Of a stretch of 64,000 nucleotides of DNA, positions 11,515 to 22,559 are shown one piece after another. The DNA is from Arbacia lixula (lineage: Eukaryota; Echinodermata; Echinoidea; Arbacioida; Arbaciidae), in NCBI GenBank assembly GCA_963669155.1, contig OZ022576.1, positions 35,043,555-35,107,554 on the forward strand, given 5' to 3'. The translations under genes and the position numbers were made by a program. A model generated the notes under the pieces. That model was not told the DNA's origin, did not search any database, and saw nothing but the letters and a program-made list of their open reading frames with translations. Positions within the stretch are counted from its first letter, which is position 1; each line of letters starts with the position of its first letter.

Positions 11515-12900
11515 ATGGCCTTGGGCGACTTCATTCCGGCGCAGTTTCTTCGAAAGAGACGCAACTTTGCGATACTCGCCGTCGCCTTGCTCACTGCTTG
11601 CTACGTTTGGTACCTGTCCACTAGGTACGAACTCAGATATAGACTTTCAGACAGCCGCTCCAAGTTACGAACAGTCTTTCAAGAACCTTGGCAGCATCTG
11701 GTGCAGGCGGTTGACCATGGATGCTACTTGCAGACCATTAACTTCAGCCAACACCGCCACTCGCAGAGTCTCCTCGCAGAACGTAAGTGCCAGCAGAAAT
11801 TACCCGTTGCGCTCGTCATTGGGGGCGCCCTTTCTGGAACCGAGACCTTCAAGAACGCGCTTTCCTTTCACCCGGAAGTAGTTGTTCCTGAGAGCGATTT
11901 ACCATTCTTCTATCAAAAAGGAACCCATGATAGGGAGCAATACCGCACTATGATGCCATTTTCTCTTCCCGATCAAATAACGGTAGATGCTTCACAGGAG
12001 TATATGTACACCATGAATATCTCAAAAGTTTCGGGGAAAGTGCTCGGTAAAGATATCAAAGTCATCATACTTGTTAGAGACCCCGTTGCCAGAGCCGTGT
12101 CAGAGTATCTCACTCTAACAGCGGATGGATATGAGGCTAGGAAATACCACAGTAAAAGTATTACACTAAGAAAACTGGGAGCCGAAAATCAAAGGATACA
12201 TGTAGATGGGTATAAAGGGACCTCGGAACGGGAATATGAAGGAAAGAAAGGCAACGCGAAAACCCATCGGCGGGTGAAAAGAATCCCTCCTGGGGATAGG
12301 CAGTACAAAAGAAATAGGCGGGACAGTAAGGCTAGAAAAGGAGAACGGAACAAACGGGGGAAGAGAGCAGCCGCCCATGCCTACCCAGCCTGGGAGACGG
12401 AGAAAATCAAAGGGGGCCCCACGAACCCAGTCCAACTCTCCGAAGTTGAGGAGAAGCTTAGCTCCACGTTTGAGGGTACCGTCGTCGGCCCCAACGGTGA
12501 GCTCAAAGTTCGCAACTTCCTCATCCAGAGGAGCATCTACGGCTTCACCGTGCGGTCCTGGAAGGGGCATGGCCATGTAATGATCATCGACGCAGATGAA
12601 TTTGCAAGGAGGCCAGCTGAAGTGATGTCGTCCGTCGAATCCTTCCTGGAGATCCAACCGTTCTTCACCGCCGACTTCTTCGACTTCGACTTGCCCAAGA
12701 ACAAGCTGTGCTTCAATGGGCTTGTACGCTCTTGCATGAAGCCTATCGGCGTCAGCCATCCTCTTCCAGTACTCTCGGACGCCTTGGTAGCTCAGTTGCG
12801 TGACTTCTTCATTCCGTGGATGCGAGTAACTAATCGACATGCGTATAGCTACCTTCCGCATCTGGGCGAATACCCGTTCGTCTTCACACCGTTCAGGTAG
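11515..12900 (+). CDS. heparan sulfate 3-O-sulfotransferase-like protein, catalytically doubtful
   Basis: A Golgi type II membrane protein of the HS3ST family, which moves sulfate from PAPS to glucosamine of heparan sulfate. The open frame begins at 11332, but an acceptor at 11446-11447 and a better start context favour ATG 11515 (461 residues). Numbering from 11332: signal anchor about 79-95; 5'-PSB loop 161-171 (LVIGGALSGTE); acidic-FF motif 187-193; MPFSLPDQITVD 208-219; 3'-phosphate site 245-259 with Arg249 and Ser257 kept; a Lys/Arg-rich insertion about 274-352; a C-terminal part matching the family from about 393; and the Cys pair 460/468. By alignment from memory with HS3ST1, the PSB lysine is Leu167, the PSB arginine Glu171, the catalytic Glu is Asp189, the nearby His is Pro191 and the later Lys is Ala220. 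The fold is therefore clear but activity is doubtful. The family is usually 300-410 residues; the excess is the basic insert. Stop TAG 12898-12900. Confidence 0.85.
   Translation: MALGDFIPAQFLRKRRNFAILAVALLTACYVWYLSTRYELRYRLSDSRSKLRTVFQEPWQHLVQAVDHGCYLQTINFSQHRHSQSLLAERKCQQKLPVALVIGGALSGTETFKNALSFHPEVVVPESDLPFFYQKGTHDREQYRTMMPFSLPDQITVDASQEYMYTMNISKVSGKVLGKDIKVIILVRDPVARAVSEYLTLTADGYEARKYHSKSITLRKLGAENQRIHVDGYKGTSEREYEGKKGNAKTHRRVKRIPPGDRQYKRNRRDSKARKGERNKRGKRAAAHAYPAWETEKIKGGPTNPVQLSEVEEKLSSTFEGTVVGPNGELKVRNFLIQRSIYGFTVRSWKGHGHVMIIDADEFARRPAEVMSSVESFLEIQPFFTADFFDFDLPKNKLCFNGLVRSCMKPIGVSHPLPVLSDALVAQLRDFFIPWMRVTNRHAYSYLPHLGEYPFVFTPFR
12152..12388 (+). other. candidate exitron or alternatively spliced segment inside the sulfotransferase
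   Basis: The segment encoding the basic insertion starts at GTAAAAGTATT (12152) and ends at CTACCCAG (12388). It is 237 nt, a multiple of three, with no stop. Removing it would delete 79 residues cleanly and bring the protein close to family length. Splicing is inferred only from the borders; the pyrimidine tract before 12388 is weak. Confidence 0.3.
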
Positions 12901-13559
12901 CAGGATCTCTACAGCGCAGTCTATAAGGAAGTACTAACACACATCAGTGATAGTAATAATGCTTCATATTTTCTTTGGCGACCCATAAAGTAAGTCCAGG
13001 TTTAGTACATGAACATGTATTACGTAAAACCACAAAATGTGAATACAGGCCTATGTGTCTAACAATCCCGAGTTCAAGTTATAAAACAAACTTTCCCTCA
13101 GAACTCTCAACTGTGTTTGGAGAAAAGAAAATGTATAGTTTATGAAACATTTACTTATCGCGATTCGATATATTTGCCTATAAGTATTATCCTGTACATT
13201 CGTTGTTTATTTAATAACTTATTTCACTTCTTTCACTTTGAAAGTGCAATGCACATGTGGTTTGTACGTGTTAATGTATTATGATAAGTGTGTTTCCCAT
13301 CACCATAGTTTTGTATGATGCATTTGATGTACATAATGACGTAGTAACGATATGCACGTTAACCTATGTATCGTATTAGTGTGCACAGTATATAGTTCTT
13401 CTTCTGTACACTGCTAAGACTTACCTCTAAAATATACTGCAAATCTTGATGCTTGCTGCGACATCATCAGAGGTAAAAATGAGCTGAACAATAAACACAG
13501 TTATTCGCATAACCCGCTTCTTCCCACAATAGCGTCATAATGTCATGTTTGAAAACAAC
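12901..13559 (+). other. probable 3' UTR of the sulfotransferase-like gene
   Basis: AT-rich, no coding. A canonical AATAAA lies at 13489-13494, about 590 bases after the stop codon, and is a reasonable polyadenylation signal. Confidence 0.4.
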
Positions 13560-14340
13560 GCTGGAAAACGTATCCTTTCTTTTTTTGGCATTGCTGGGAC
13601 ATTTCTGACATAGTGGCGATTGTTCCCATTTGAAATGTGAAAAAAAAGAAGAAAAAGGATGATACATATACATTGTATGTGAAGTTACTTTGAGCAAGTG
13701 CATTATGCGCGTATCCGTGTTACGAAGATGTGTAAGTCAGTATCGTGTATCGATATGTCATTATCAATGCCATGTAACGATAAGTTTTATCAATACCATG
13801 TATTGATACCGATTGGCAGGTACATATATTGCAATACACTCCTATGGTACGATTGTACACGTACTTTGTAAAGGGTATACATTGTTAATCATCATGAATT
13901 AAAGTAAAATTTTGGCATTGCTGGAACATTTCTGACATAGCAACTATTGTTCCCATTTTAAATGTGAAGTGATATTGTGTAAAAAAAAAAGAGACAACGC
14001 TGAAAAACGTATCCTTTCTTTTTTTGGCATTGCTGTGACATTTCTGACATAGCGGCGATTGTTCCCATTTGAAATGTGAAAAAAAAGCAAGATGAATGTA
14101 CATTGTATGTGAAGTTACTTTGAGCAAGTGCAGTATGCGCGTATCCGTGTTACGAAGATGTGTAAGTTAGTATCGTGTATCGATATGTCATTATCAATGC
14201 CATGTAACGATAAGTTTTATCAATACCATGTATTGATACTACCGATTGGCAGGTACGCGTCTTGCAATACACAGGTTCGATTATACACGTATTTGTAAAG
14301 GGTATACATTGTTAATCATCATGATGAATTAAAGTAAGAG
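13560..14340. repeat. tandem duplication, ~340-bp unit plus a partial copy
   Basis: About 13560-13907 and 14000-14337 are near-identical, sharing TTTTTTTGGCATTGCTG, TGACATAG-GGCGATTGTTCCC, GTATCGTGTATCGATATGTC and GGGTATACATTGTTAATCATC. A partial third copy of the first segment lies at about 13908-13980. The duplication makes two similar short minus-strand frames, which are not coding. Confidence 0.85.
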
Positions 14341-14549
14341 TGAGCGTGAATGGAATTACATGTACATATCGATATGGTAGTTTACAAGCAGTGAGACTCA
14401 ACCTGCTTCATTACTAGATGTTTGTGGAACCAGTCACATTTCACTGGTTGCAGTGTCCTTCTTCTCAATAGCGCTTTCAAGGGAAAGTCGCCCCGTGATG
14501 GTTCGCGCAGCCATACTCGGATTTCGTTTGCAGTCATGTCCCCGCTTCA

Positions 14550-14708
14550 GGGCCCTGTTGCATAAAACTTACCATTGATAGTAACTTTGCTTTCAATGAC
14601 AAATTCTATGGAAACCTTGAATTTGATTGGCTGTTGAGTAGTGTTGCCATGGTAGTTACCATCGATGGCAGAGTTACCATTAATGGTAAGTTTTATGCAA
14701 CGGGGCCC
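14550..14708. mobile_element. 159-bp hairpin MITE
   Basis: Terminal inverted repeats of ~27 bp: left begins GGCCCTGTTGCATAAAACTT and right ends with its near-complement AAGTTTTATGCAACGGGGCC. No coding capacity and no clear target duplication. Confidence 0.8.
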
Positions 14709-15191
14709 AGATCTAGCGGTATGAGACCGGAAGCGGACATGAATGCAAAACACATCCTGATGTCGCTGCGCGGGGCATTATGGGAAGACTTCCCCAAATG
14801 TGCAGTCTGAAGAATTGATTATTCGAGTACAATTTGGATCGTCCTTGCAAATAGCTGATGGCTACATCCACGTCCAGGGACGATAATATTGGTCCGATTG
14901 TTTTCAATATTTCCCTCGATTTTATTTTAATGCATATTGCAGTCAGACCTGACCTGTCTACATATACGGCGCCAAGGCAAAAGCAGTCTTTATGGACCAG
15001 TGGTCGTGCGAATTGCTCTAGATGAATGCGAATTTAGTGGTCGTTACAGAGAGTGGTCTTTCTAGGTAGTTCTGACTATACCAGGTGTTAACATGAATGG
15101 AACAGTAATATATATTACTAACATATACTAATACGTATACAGGTATTAGTTTTAATAATCTAATACAGACATACCAACACACCCACCCCCC

Positions 15192-15194
15192 CCC

Positions 15195-15254
<60 letters not shown>
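15192..15254. repeat. (CA)n microsatellite
   Basis: C-run then about 27 CA units with one interruption (CAAACA). The opposite strand gives meaningless Val-Cys frames. Confidence 0.95.
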
Positions 15255-15255
<1 letters not shown>

Positions 15256-15600
15256 AGACACATACCAGCCACTGGTACCATGTATACTCAAGTCTTTCAC
15301 CCCATGACATTGAACGAAGCAAAGACATGCTGATGTAGTTCGCAGGAAAACAGAGGTTCGGTTTGAGGGACATTAGACATAATATGGCTTGTGGTCATTA
15401 TTTGTTTGGACAACGCCAACATACACTTGTGTAAAAATCTAAAGTATTTGATGAATATCATGTTTAAAAGAGTTGACAGTCTCAGAACACAATGTAAATA
15501 CTCACGGAGTATGACGATTAGTGTAATTAGTCATTACTTTTGTTGGTTTTTCTCGTTACGTCCTCGCCATGTTTCACAATAAAATGGGGGATCATTTGAG

Positions 15601-16324
15601 GGGGGGGGGGGGGGAGAGACATTTTATATTTATACGACAGGAGGTTGTTTTAACAATTTATTGTTTCTGACAAGCCTCTCCCTGCTTCCATCCTAACGTG
15701 CCGTGCCGCGCTGGGGTGACTCGTGGTAGTAGTAAACCTATACGCCCAAGGTTAGTTCATCCGGAAGCGATTTCCCGCTGCCGTTCGACGTCTGCATTTT
15801 GACGCGACGGCTTCTTCGCCGCGGCAAAGTCTGAAAATCCTTCGCCTAGCAATAGATGCCAAGGCAATTTGATATCCGCAAGAGGCGAATGAAAAGCTTC
15901 AGATGAGGTGTCATGGCAACCGGCTGCGGAAAACTGGGGACGTACATTAACGACTCTCCTTCTAATGCAGAAGTACCAAATTGACTACCCTAGTGTATGT
16001 CAAAATATGAAATTCATGATATCATGAATGAAAGTATGCTGCTGTGAATTAAACAGAGAACTTAACACGAAGCATTGGGAGTATGTGCTCATTATTGCTG
16101 AATTAGTGCCTGATTAGTGTTAATGACATTACTTGGATGTGTGTGTGGAGGGACTGATGAGGTCACCAGACTGTCTGTATTCGGGCTGAAGCTGCTGCAT
16201 AGGGCGCCGGGATTTAGCGGACATTGATTCGATCTCCTTCCGGTTTGAGGTTATTGCTCGATGAGTGTCGAAACCCGATTTGTGATATCGGTTCATGTTA
16301 GAATAAAGTTAAACCATTTCTGAA
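15601..16324. other. G-run, then CpG-richer sequence without a recognised gene
   Basis: A 14-G run at 15601-15614 is followed by unique sequence; 15690-15960 is clearly more GC- and CpG-rich than its surroundings. No open frame or splice pair was found, so it might be regulatory, but nothing identifies it. Confidence 0.35.
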
Positions 16325-16441
16325 CAGGGTGCATATACATGAAACCTTTACTAGCCTAGTTACTTACTTACTAAACATGCGTGAAGCTGAATGCACTTCA
16401 ACAACAAAGTAGGCTTCGTAAGGTTTCATGAATATGGCCCG
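16325..16441. mobile_element. 117-bp hairpin MITE
   Basis: Imperfect inverted repeats: GGTGCATATACATGAAACCTT on the left against AAGGTTTCATGAATATGGCCC on the right, with GTTACTTACTTACT near the centre. Confidence 0.65.
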
Positions 16442-16497
16442 GTACCTCGATATGACTATTCTGTGGAGTGACGTGGCGTGATATAGTGATTGTTTAA

Positions 16498-16991
16498 AGG
16501 GATAGTCCACACTTGAATTAAGTTGGATTCAATAAAAGCAGAAACATATCAGAAACATATCATTATAGGTTTGGTGAAAATCCGACAAAAAGGATAAGAA
16601 AGTTATGATCTTTTGAAATGATTTTGTGACGTCACGTGCGAGGTACTCTTTAATTATGTACAATTTCTGTTTAAAATGCCAATTTTTCTCAAAAGGATAT
16701 GCACCATTTAATGTGTGCATTTGATACATTATCAGAAACGCGTTCTTACACACATACTTCGATAAAAACAAATCTATTCCTTCATCAAAAACAGACAAAA
16801 GAGCAATTTATGGAATTATAAAGCACACGACATATGGGAGAGCACCTCGCAAGTGACGTCACTAAATTAAAATTTAAAGAAGATCGCAACTTTCTAATCC
16901 TTTTACGCATTTTCGTCAAACCTTCAATAATATGTTTCTTTCATATTTTTTTTTTATTGGAACCAACTTAACTTCAGGATGAACTATCCCT
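16498..16991. mobile_element. 494-bp TTAA-flanked MITE (family A, full copy)
   Basis: Bounded by TTAA at 16494-16497 and 16992-16995. Ends are AGGGATAGTCC and its mirror GAACTATCCCT; both arms contain a TGACGTCAC motif and a GATAAGAAAGTTATGATC-type stretch. TTAA duplications point to piggyBac-type transposition. Partial relatives lie at 21330-21625, 39565-39700 and 46940-47135. Confidence 0.85.
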
Positions 16992-17375
16992 TTAACCCAC
17001 GTTGCTGCTCTCCACCTAGGTGAATAATTCTGCCATAATCTGATAAAAGGAAGCAACTAACAAAAGAGACTTTTCTTGTAAATGAGCAAAATGTGCCTGT
17101 CACTTGCATTGACATCAGTGCAACACCACATTTTAAATTGAATATCTCGCAGCAAGATAAATATTTCTTGTCCAGATTTTGGCCGTATCTAGGGAATGCT
17201 GGGTACAATATAAGAATACCAATAACCCAAATTTGAGTGATTTGTCACTTGGTTCCTTTCGTCAGAGGAGGGTAGAAGTGGGGACCCTGTAGGAGTGGAA
17301 TGAATCGGCTTAACTGGCTGCCATGATGCTGATCCTTTGGGATTGGACACAAAGATTGGTGGAAAAGACTTAAAG

Positions 17376-17650
17376 TACTCGATGATCAGGGTAATCACGC
17401 TTATATAGAGACGATACTGTTTCATTTGATACTGATTAAATATAAGCCATTTATCATTACACGCTGATATAGATTGTTCTACCGTCGTGACATTTATGTG
17501 AAAACACTCGTTGATCGGGGTAATAATGTTAACACGCTTAGAGGTGATACTGTTTCATTAGACACTAAATAGATATAAGTTATTATCATTACACGCTGAT
17601 ATAGGTCGTTCTACCGCCGTGACATCCCCCCCCCCCCCCCCCCCCCCCCC
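17376..17650. repeat. ~130-bp tandem duplication ending in a poly-C run
   Basis: About 17376-17503 and 17505-17626 repeat the order GATCAGGGTAAT, GATACTGTTTCATT, ATCATTACACGCTGATATAG, CCGTGACAT. A run of about 24 C follows (17627-17650). Confidence 0.8.
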
Positions 17651-19739
17651 ATCACGCCCTAGGAGTGAAGATGTGGCCCTGTGGACCCATACCAGACCCG
17701 CCTGTTGTCCGGGATTTTGAGCATTTCCCATCCAAACTTTAAAAATGGGGACTAGTATTCCCAAGACCAGTCACTGTTACATCATCCTCTTGAGGAGCGA
17801 AAAATGATAAAGTTTTTACTTTAGAAAGAGTAATCTACTCCAGCCAGACCATTTGATTGAATAGTTTGTATTACGAATGGCCAACAGCCTGAAAGCCACG
17901 CTACGTACCAAATGAAGCAGGCGCGCATGTGTATTTCTAAAAGGTATGACATTCAAATGGATGGCGATATCATGAGATCCAAACTTTAAGAGGAATTACA
18001 ATTTTAAAAAAAAAAAGTAAATTGTTCTCATTGGAAGCAGATAAATTTGTGAAGCAGAGGTAGGTCAGTTTGATGAAAATCGAATTGCCAATAAAGTTAG
18101 GAATGTTTAAATGGCACGGAGGCTACTTAAAAAGTGCCTTCGTATCACTAAAACGCTTTTAACTCTTTGATTAGCTGTCCACTTGTCCTCAAGTTTCTTT
18201 GCTCTGCTACTACGTTGTAGGGGACTGGGATAACATGTGACACTTTCGAAAAAAAAAATAATAATGTATGCATGTCAAATATTAGACTTCGGGCCGTCAT
18301 ATTATAGTTGCTTTCCTTGACTGATGCCTTTGCACAGCATCATGGGAGGTTGTCTCTGCATATCAGTCGTTTTCGCCGCACAAATGACTAATATGTGTTT
18401 GTGCGTGCATACTACTTCCAGTAGCTGATCTAAGACTGACCCACTGAACTTTCTAGTTCAGTGGACTGACCACACCGCTGTTACTGTAAGAAGATAGTTG
18501 ATAGAGGGCGCTGTTGCATTGTGCCTCTTTATGTAGGTACACAAGTGCCTGTTCGTCATCATTGCGGCACGTGTATTCCTAGTACATGTATACGATGTCA
18601 GCACCTATGGTCAGAACCAACAAGTGTTTATTTTGGTCTTACATGGTGTCATACACATGTTACTTAATAAATGATCTGTTATAGATCTGTTATATGTATA
18701 CATTATAGGGTAAGGCTGGACATGGACGCCAGTTAAACATGTTTAATATCTTTGTGTTTCTTTATTATGATGTGAATTGCTCGGATTTAGGTGGATGCAA
18801 TCTACAAATTATACACAAAAACACGTTTTGTTCACTTTCCACTTGCGTGCATTATGGACAGTTGATAAATTCGATGTAACTGATTATTGTTACCATGGTA
18901 TCCCCGACACAGCAACAAGGAAGAAAGGCATACTGCGTATTTGTCTTCCACGAGTGTCACGGCGGATGACACTTAGTATGTCTTATTCGCTGTTAACGAG
19001 GGAGAATACGGCGGCGCACCAATTAAGTCAGAGACAAACTGGTCCAGTTCTCTAAGACTGAACAAACGAAAAATGTCATTTAATTTTTGCAGAGTATCGA
19101 AACTACGTATACCTATTCTTAATCAGGGAGTACATGTGGATACCATACTTGAGTATCATATCATGGGTTTGTGGTTTTATGTAAGCCCTCATGAAGTTAA
19201 ACCAGACATGCTACTTTTGCAGAAAACTGGATATCCAATCGAAAAATCATGTTACTATATTGGTTACGTTGATCAGTGTCGGTAGTCCAAGTACGTTCCA
19301 GGCGGCTAGAAGCAAACCGACAGATTTCATGATTTCGTCATCGCTAAGCTACTGCATAAGCCAAATTTTAAAGACATTCTACATTTTCGTGGGCTTAATC
19401 ACATGCAGGGTCGTAGACAACGGGGGGATGCATCCCCCACTTCACAAGGTGGGGGGGGGGATGGCATGTTCAATCATCCCCCCCCCCCCCCCCCCCAGGT
19501 TTAGGGGGATGAAATTTGCTTACTTAATAAGTCATAATGATGATAATAATAGTAAAAATAATAATGATAACAATTATACTATTAATAATGATAATTATCA
19601 TGATGATGATATTAATCCTCCTCATTATTGTAATCGTGTTTATTGGTATTAGCCACATTCACACGGTGAAAGCCAATTCAGACGGTAAAAAAAAAGAAAA
19701 TCTTACAATAATTTTGTGGTTATCTTGTGGTTTGTCCTC
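17651..19739. other. intergenic DNA with small repeats, no gene seen
   Basis: Contains one copy of a short interspersed motif (GGCCAACAGCCTGAAAGCC, ~17878) also seen near 51777, 59010 and 61090, and a poly-G/poly-C stretch at 19440-19497 in a GGGGGATG-rich repeat. AT-rich TGATAA repeats occupy about 19535-19625. Open frames here have no protein character. Confidence 0.4.
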
Positions 19740-20425
19740 ACTAAGCAAAATCGCATAACTTTTTATCAAAGAGGTTTTGGGCAAAATGATTTGGCAGGAT
19801 TGTTTCTCACTTTATTGACTAACTTCTGTGTGAAAATCACGTTAATCCAATAAGTCATGCGTGAGTGGGCAAATTTAAGAGGCAAAAAAATAACTTTTCA
19901 AAAGTCACAAAGGTAATTTGGGAATTCTGTCATATGAATTTTTGATGAATTCCACTTCTGGTGCATAACTTATGTACTTCCATTGTTTATCATCCATCTC
20001 TCGACATTTAACCCATCCCGACATTTAACCCATTTAACCCGTTTAAAAGATACTTCTCCCTCTTGAGATTGAAACTTAAGAAAAGTTATTTTTGTGAAAA
20101 AAATACAACTGGATATTTTGACATGACCTGTTATGTAAACATTGGAAGTCATTTCCTTGTCATGGTTGAGTGAATACACTTTAAAAATTGCAGAAAATAA
20201 AGAAATGCCAAAATGTACTGTTAAAACGGCATAAACAATTACCCTTGTGACTTTTGAAAAATCTGCATTTTTTGCCTCTAAAATTTGCCCTCTCATGCAT
20301 GCCTAATTGAATTAATGTCATTTTCACACAGAGGTTAGTCAATAAGTTAAGGAACAATCCTGTTAATTATTTTGACCAAAACTGCTTCGATGAACAGTTA
20401 TGCTATTTTGCTTAGGGGGGGGGGG
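19740..20425. mobile_element. foldback element, family B copy 1 (~690 bp)
   Basis: Long terminal inverted repeats of about 180 bp. The left arm starts CTAAGCAAAATCGCATAACT and the right arm ends AGTTATGCTATTTTGCTTAG followed by a G-run. Shared internal blocks such as AAAAGTCACAAAGGTAATT appear in both arms. The second copy (27231-27965) is in the opposite orientation. Confidence 0.85.
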
Positions 20426-20572
20426 GGTACTTTTTTGTTGTTGTGTTTAGAAAACATAAACACGTGGTGAGTCCGCTAAGCAGGAGGCCTTGCCTTCCTT
20501 TTTTAAGGGGAAAATATATGTGAGTGTGTCCCTTACATAATTCACAGCGTGAATTGGTTTTCGGATTCTAGG

Positions 20573-20890
20573 ATGGCTCATAATAGGCCTAAGAAGTTGA
20601 AAACATCAAAGATCACTTCTTTTTCAAGCATAATGAGAAAGAAGAACATGATGGCGAACAGCCGTCAAAATCGGATAATGTCGGAGAAAGGCCTGTTCTT
20701 ACGGAAGTTCAACCAGAAGAAAGTGCCGTTCAGGGTGATGGAGCATGTGAGGCGAAAGATGATGATGAAACTGATGCCGGTTTTAACGACTGGGTTAGCC
20801 CCAATCACCCCAACTTCTTCCATTCCCGTACTAGAAACTAAACCGCAGAAAATTTTGTTTCAAGCCAAATGGTTCCCAAACTACCCCTAG
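20573..20890 (+). pseudogene. possible broken coding fragment, unidentified
   Basis: The frame opening at 20573 begins MAHNRPKKLKTSKITSF. Near 20620 a single-base shift would move into a second frame that stays open to 20841 with strongly acidic, non-random composition (HNEKEEHDGEQPSK...). The basic start ending in a TSFF-like motif resembles the N-termini of hAT-derived zinc-finger proteins, but this is weak. I cannot assign a family. Confidence 0.25.
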
Positions 20891-20997
20891 ATCCATTACG
20901 AACCCTCACTGCAAAATATGTGTCAGTCCATTCCGTATGCTCGTATGCCACGGTGTGTAGATCTCGTCGAAACTATGACTGTCCATTTAAGGCGTAG

Positions 20998-21090
20998 TAC
21001 AATGTGTGTGTGTGTGTGTCTTAATCTTTTTTTTTTAAAAGTGTGTGTGTGTGAGTTTGTGTTTGTGTGCGTGCACACTTGTGTGTGTTA
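20998..21090. repeat. GT-rich microsatellite cluster
   Basis: TGTGTG runs at about 21004-21019, 21041-21075 and 21079-21090 with T-rich interruptions. The Val/Cys-rich plus-strand frame here is an artefact. Confidence 0.8.
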
Positions 21091-21116
21091 TTTTACTTCA
21101 TTAAGTATGCATCAGA

Positions 21117-21300
21117 TTGCACGATTTCAAGTTGAAAATTGCAAAAGCTCCCTACCGTCGGAGGGGGGACACCCCCCTCCCACACCCTCCCCCCGCCTCG
21201 GTCGCTTCGCTCCCTCGCACGGGCGCTTTCGCGCCCTCTCGAGCGTTGGCAGCCCAGTCACCCCCCCAGGTGTACGACCCTGTCTACGCCACTGATCACA
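21117..21300 (-). repeat. interspersed repeat with a GC-rich segment
   Basis: Read on the minus strand it starts AGTGGCGTAGACAGGG, passes through GCGCGAAAGCGCCCGTGCGAG and a G-rich stretch and ends near a TTGCAATTTTCAACTTG segment. The AGTGGCGTAGACA start is a common opening of marine-invertebrate repeats; 19410-19430 has a related GGGTCGTAGACAACGGGG. Four overlapping frames here are non-coding. Confidence 0.55.
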
Positions 21301-21329
21301 TGTACCCCACCCCACCCCTCCTTTTGAAA

Positions 21330-21625
21330 ATGTTTGAAGGGAAAGTCCAGCCTGTAAGTTCGTTTTAATAACAGCAGAAACATGTTAGTGATTGTTTGAA
21401 AAACATCCGTCAGAAGATAAGAAAGTTATGATCTTTCAAAATCTAAGTGTTGAGACGACACGTGCAAGGTGCTCTCCCACTCCTTGATGTGCTGTATGAT
21501 TTCATAAATTGCTCTCTTTCCCATAGAGGTCTGTGGGTAAAAACGTCTAATGATGTATCAAATACATAGGTAAAATGATGCATATCCTTTTTGAGAAAAC
21601 ACTTTTTCAAAAATAATTAATATAG
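21330..21625. mobile_element. MITE family A, partial copy
   Basis: Begins GAAGGGAAAGTCCAGCCTG and shares AAGAAAGTTATGATCTT, CACGTGCAAGGTGCTCTC and ATGCATATCCTTTTTGAGAAAA with the full copy at 16498-16991. The right terminus is missing. Confidence 0.7.
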
Positions 21626-22286
21626 AACCAGTCAGTTCGCACGCTGCTGAATACACGCTCTATTCACGCAGTTCGTATGCACTAAATTCCGAGCTGGCTT
21701 TGCAAATATGAATATTCATGAGCTCATACATTGCGTTTTAAAAATCCTCTCCTGCTATATTTCATTGATGTTTTGATTAACTATCCTCAAAAACGTGAAG
21801 AAAAATGATGTATCTTTAACATCATTACAATGTTTGTGGTTTTCTGGTGAAAAAAAATACAAAATTTAGACGATTTCCAACAGGACAGGATTTGGTTCGT
21901 TACAAGAAAAATAACCTTGTACAAAACATCTCGGAAAAAATATAAAAGGTACTTGCATATTCTTGTTAGACCTCTGATAGATTTTATTAGAGTTCTGAAG
22001 ACATCAATATTTTCTCAATGAAAGCTTGGTACAAAGTGGGATCCAGCAAAATAGAGGCGTTTGTCGAGCATCATCTTGAATTTGTTCACTCTCGGAAAAC
22101 AGGCGATCGTGATTGGTCAGCACTGACGTCATTTACAATGACGTCTTTCAAAATGACTACTCTCGATCTCGATGAAATTGCTTTGGTGGCGAGGACGTTC
22201 TTTTTTTAGAATTTTAAAGGGGTTCCTTGTGGACGAGATGGTGAGTGGACCAACTGGGATTGGACTAAACTGCAACTAATAAACCA

Positions 22287-22489
22287 GATCCCCCCCCCCC
22301 ACACACACACACACACACCACCACTACTACAACCACCACCACACCGCAAGAACAGGCAATAGGGTACAACAAGATGGGAAAAATATCTTTTCGCTTTCCT
22401 TGCACCAAACATTCCACAGGCTTTCAGGTTGGACAACTCATTGGGGCAATCATTTACTGTGTGTATGTGTTTGTATGTTTGTTTATAAT

Positions 22490-22520
<31 letters not shown>
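22287..22520. repeat. CA and GT microsatellites
   Basis: A C-run plus (CA)n at 22290-22318, CCA-rich sequence to ~22345, then (GT)n at about 22491-22520. Confidence 0.85.
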
Positions 22521-22522
<2 letters not shown>

Positions 22523-22559
22523 CTCATCGCAGTACAATAGTCCTCCAAATACAGTTTTC

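Noticed and set aside
12166-12861. 231-codon minus-strand frame opposite the sulfotransferase
   Set aside because: Shadow of the plus-strand coding sequence; no domain and the plus frame clearly fits a family.
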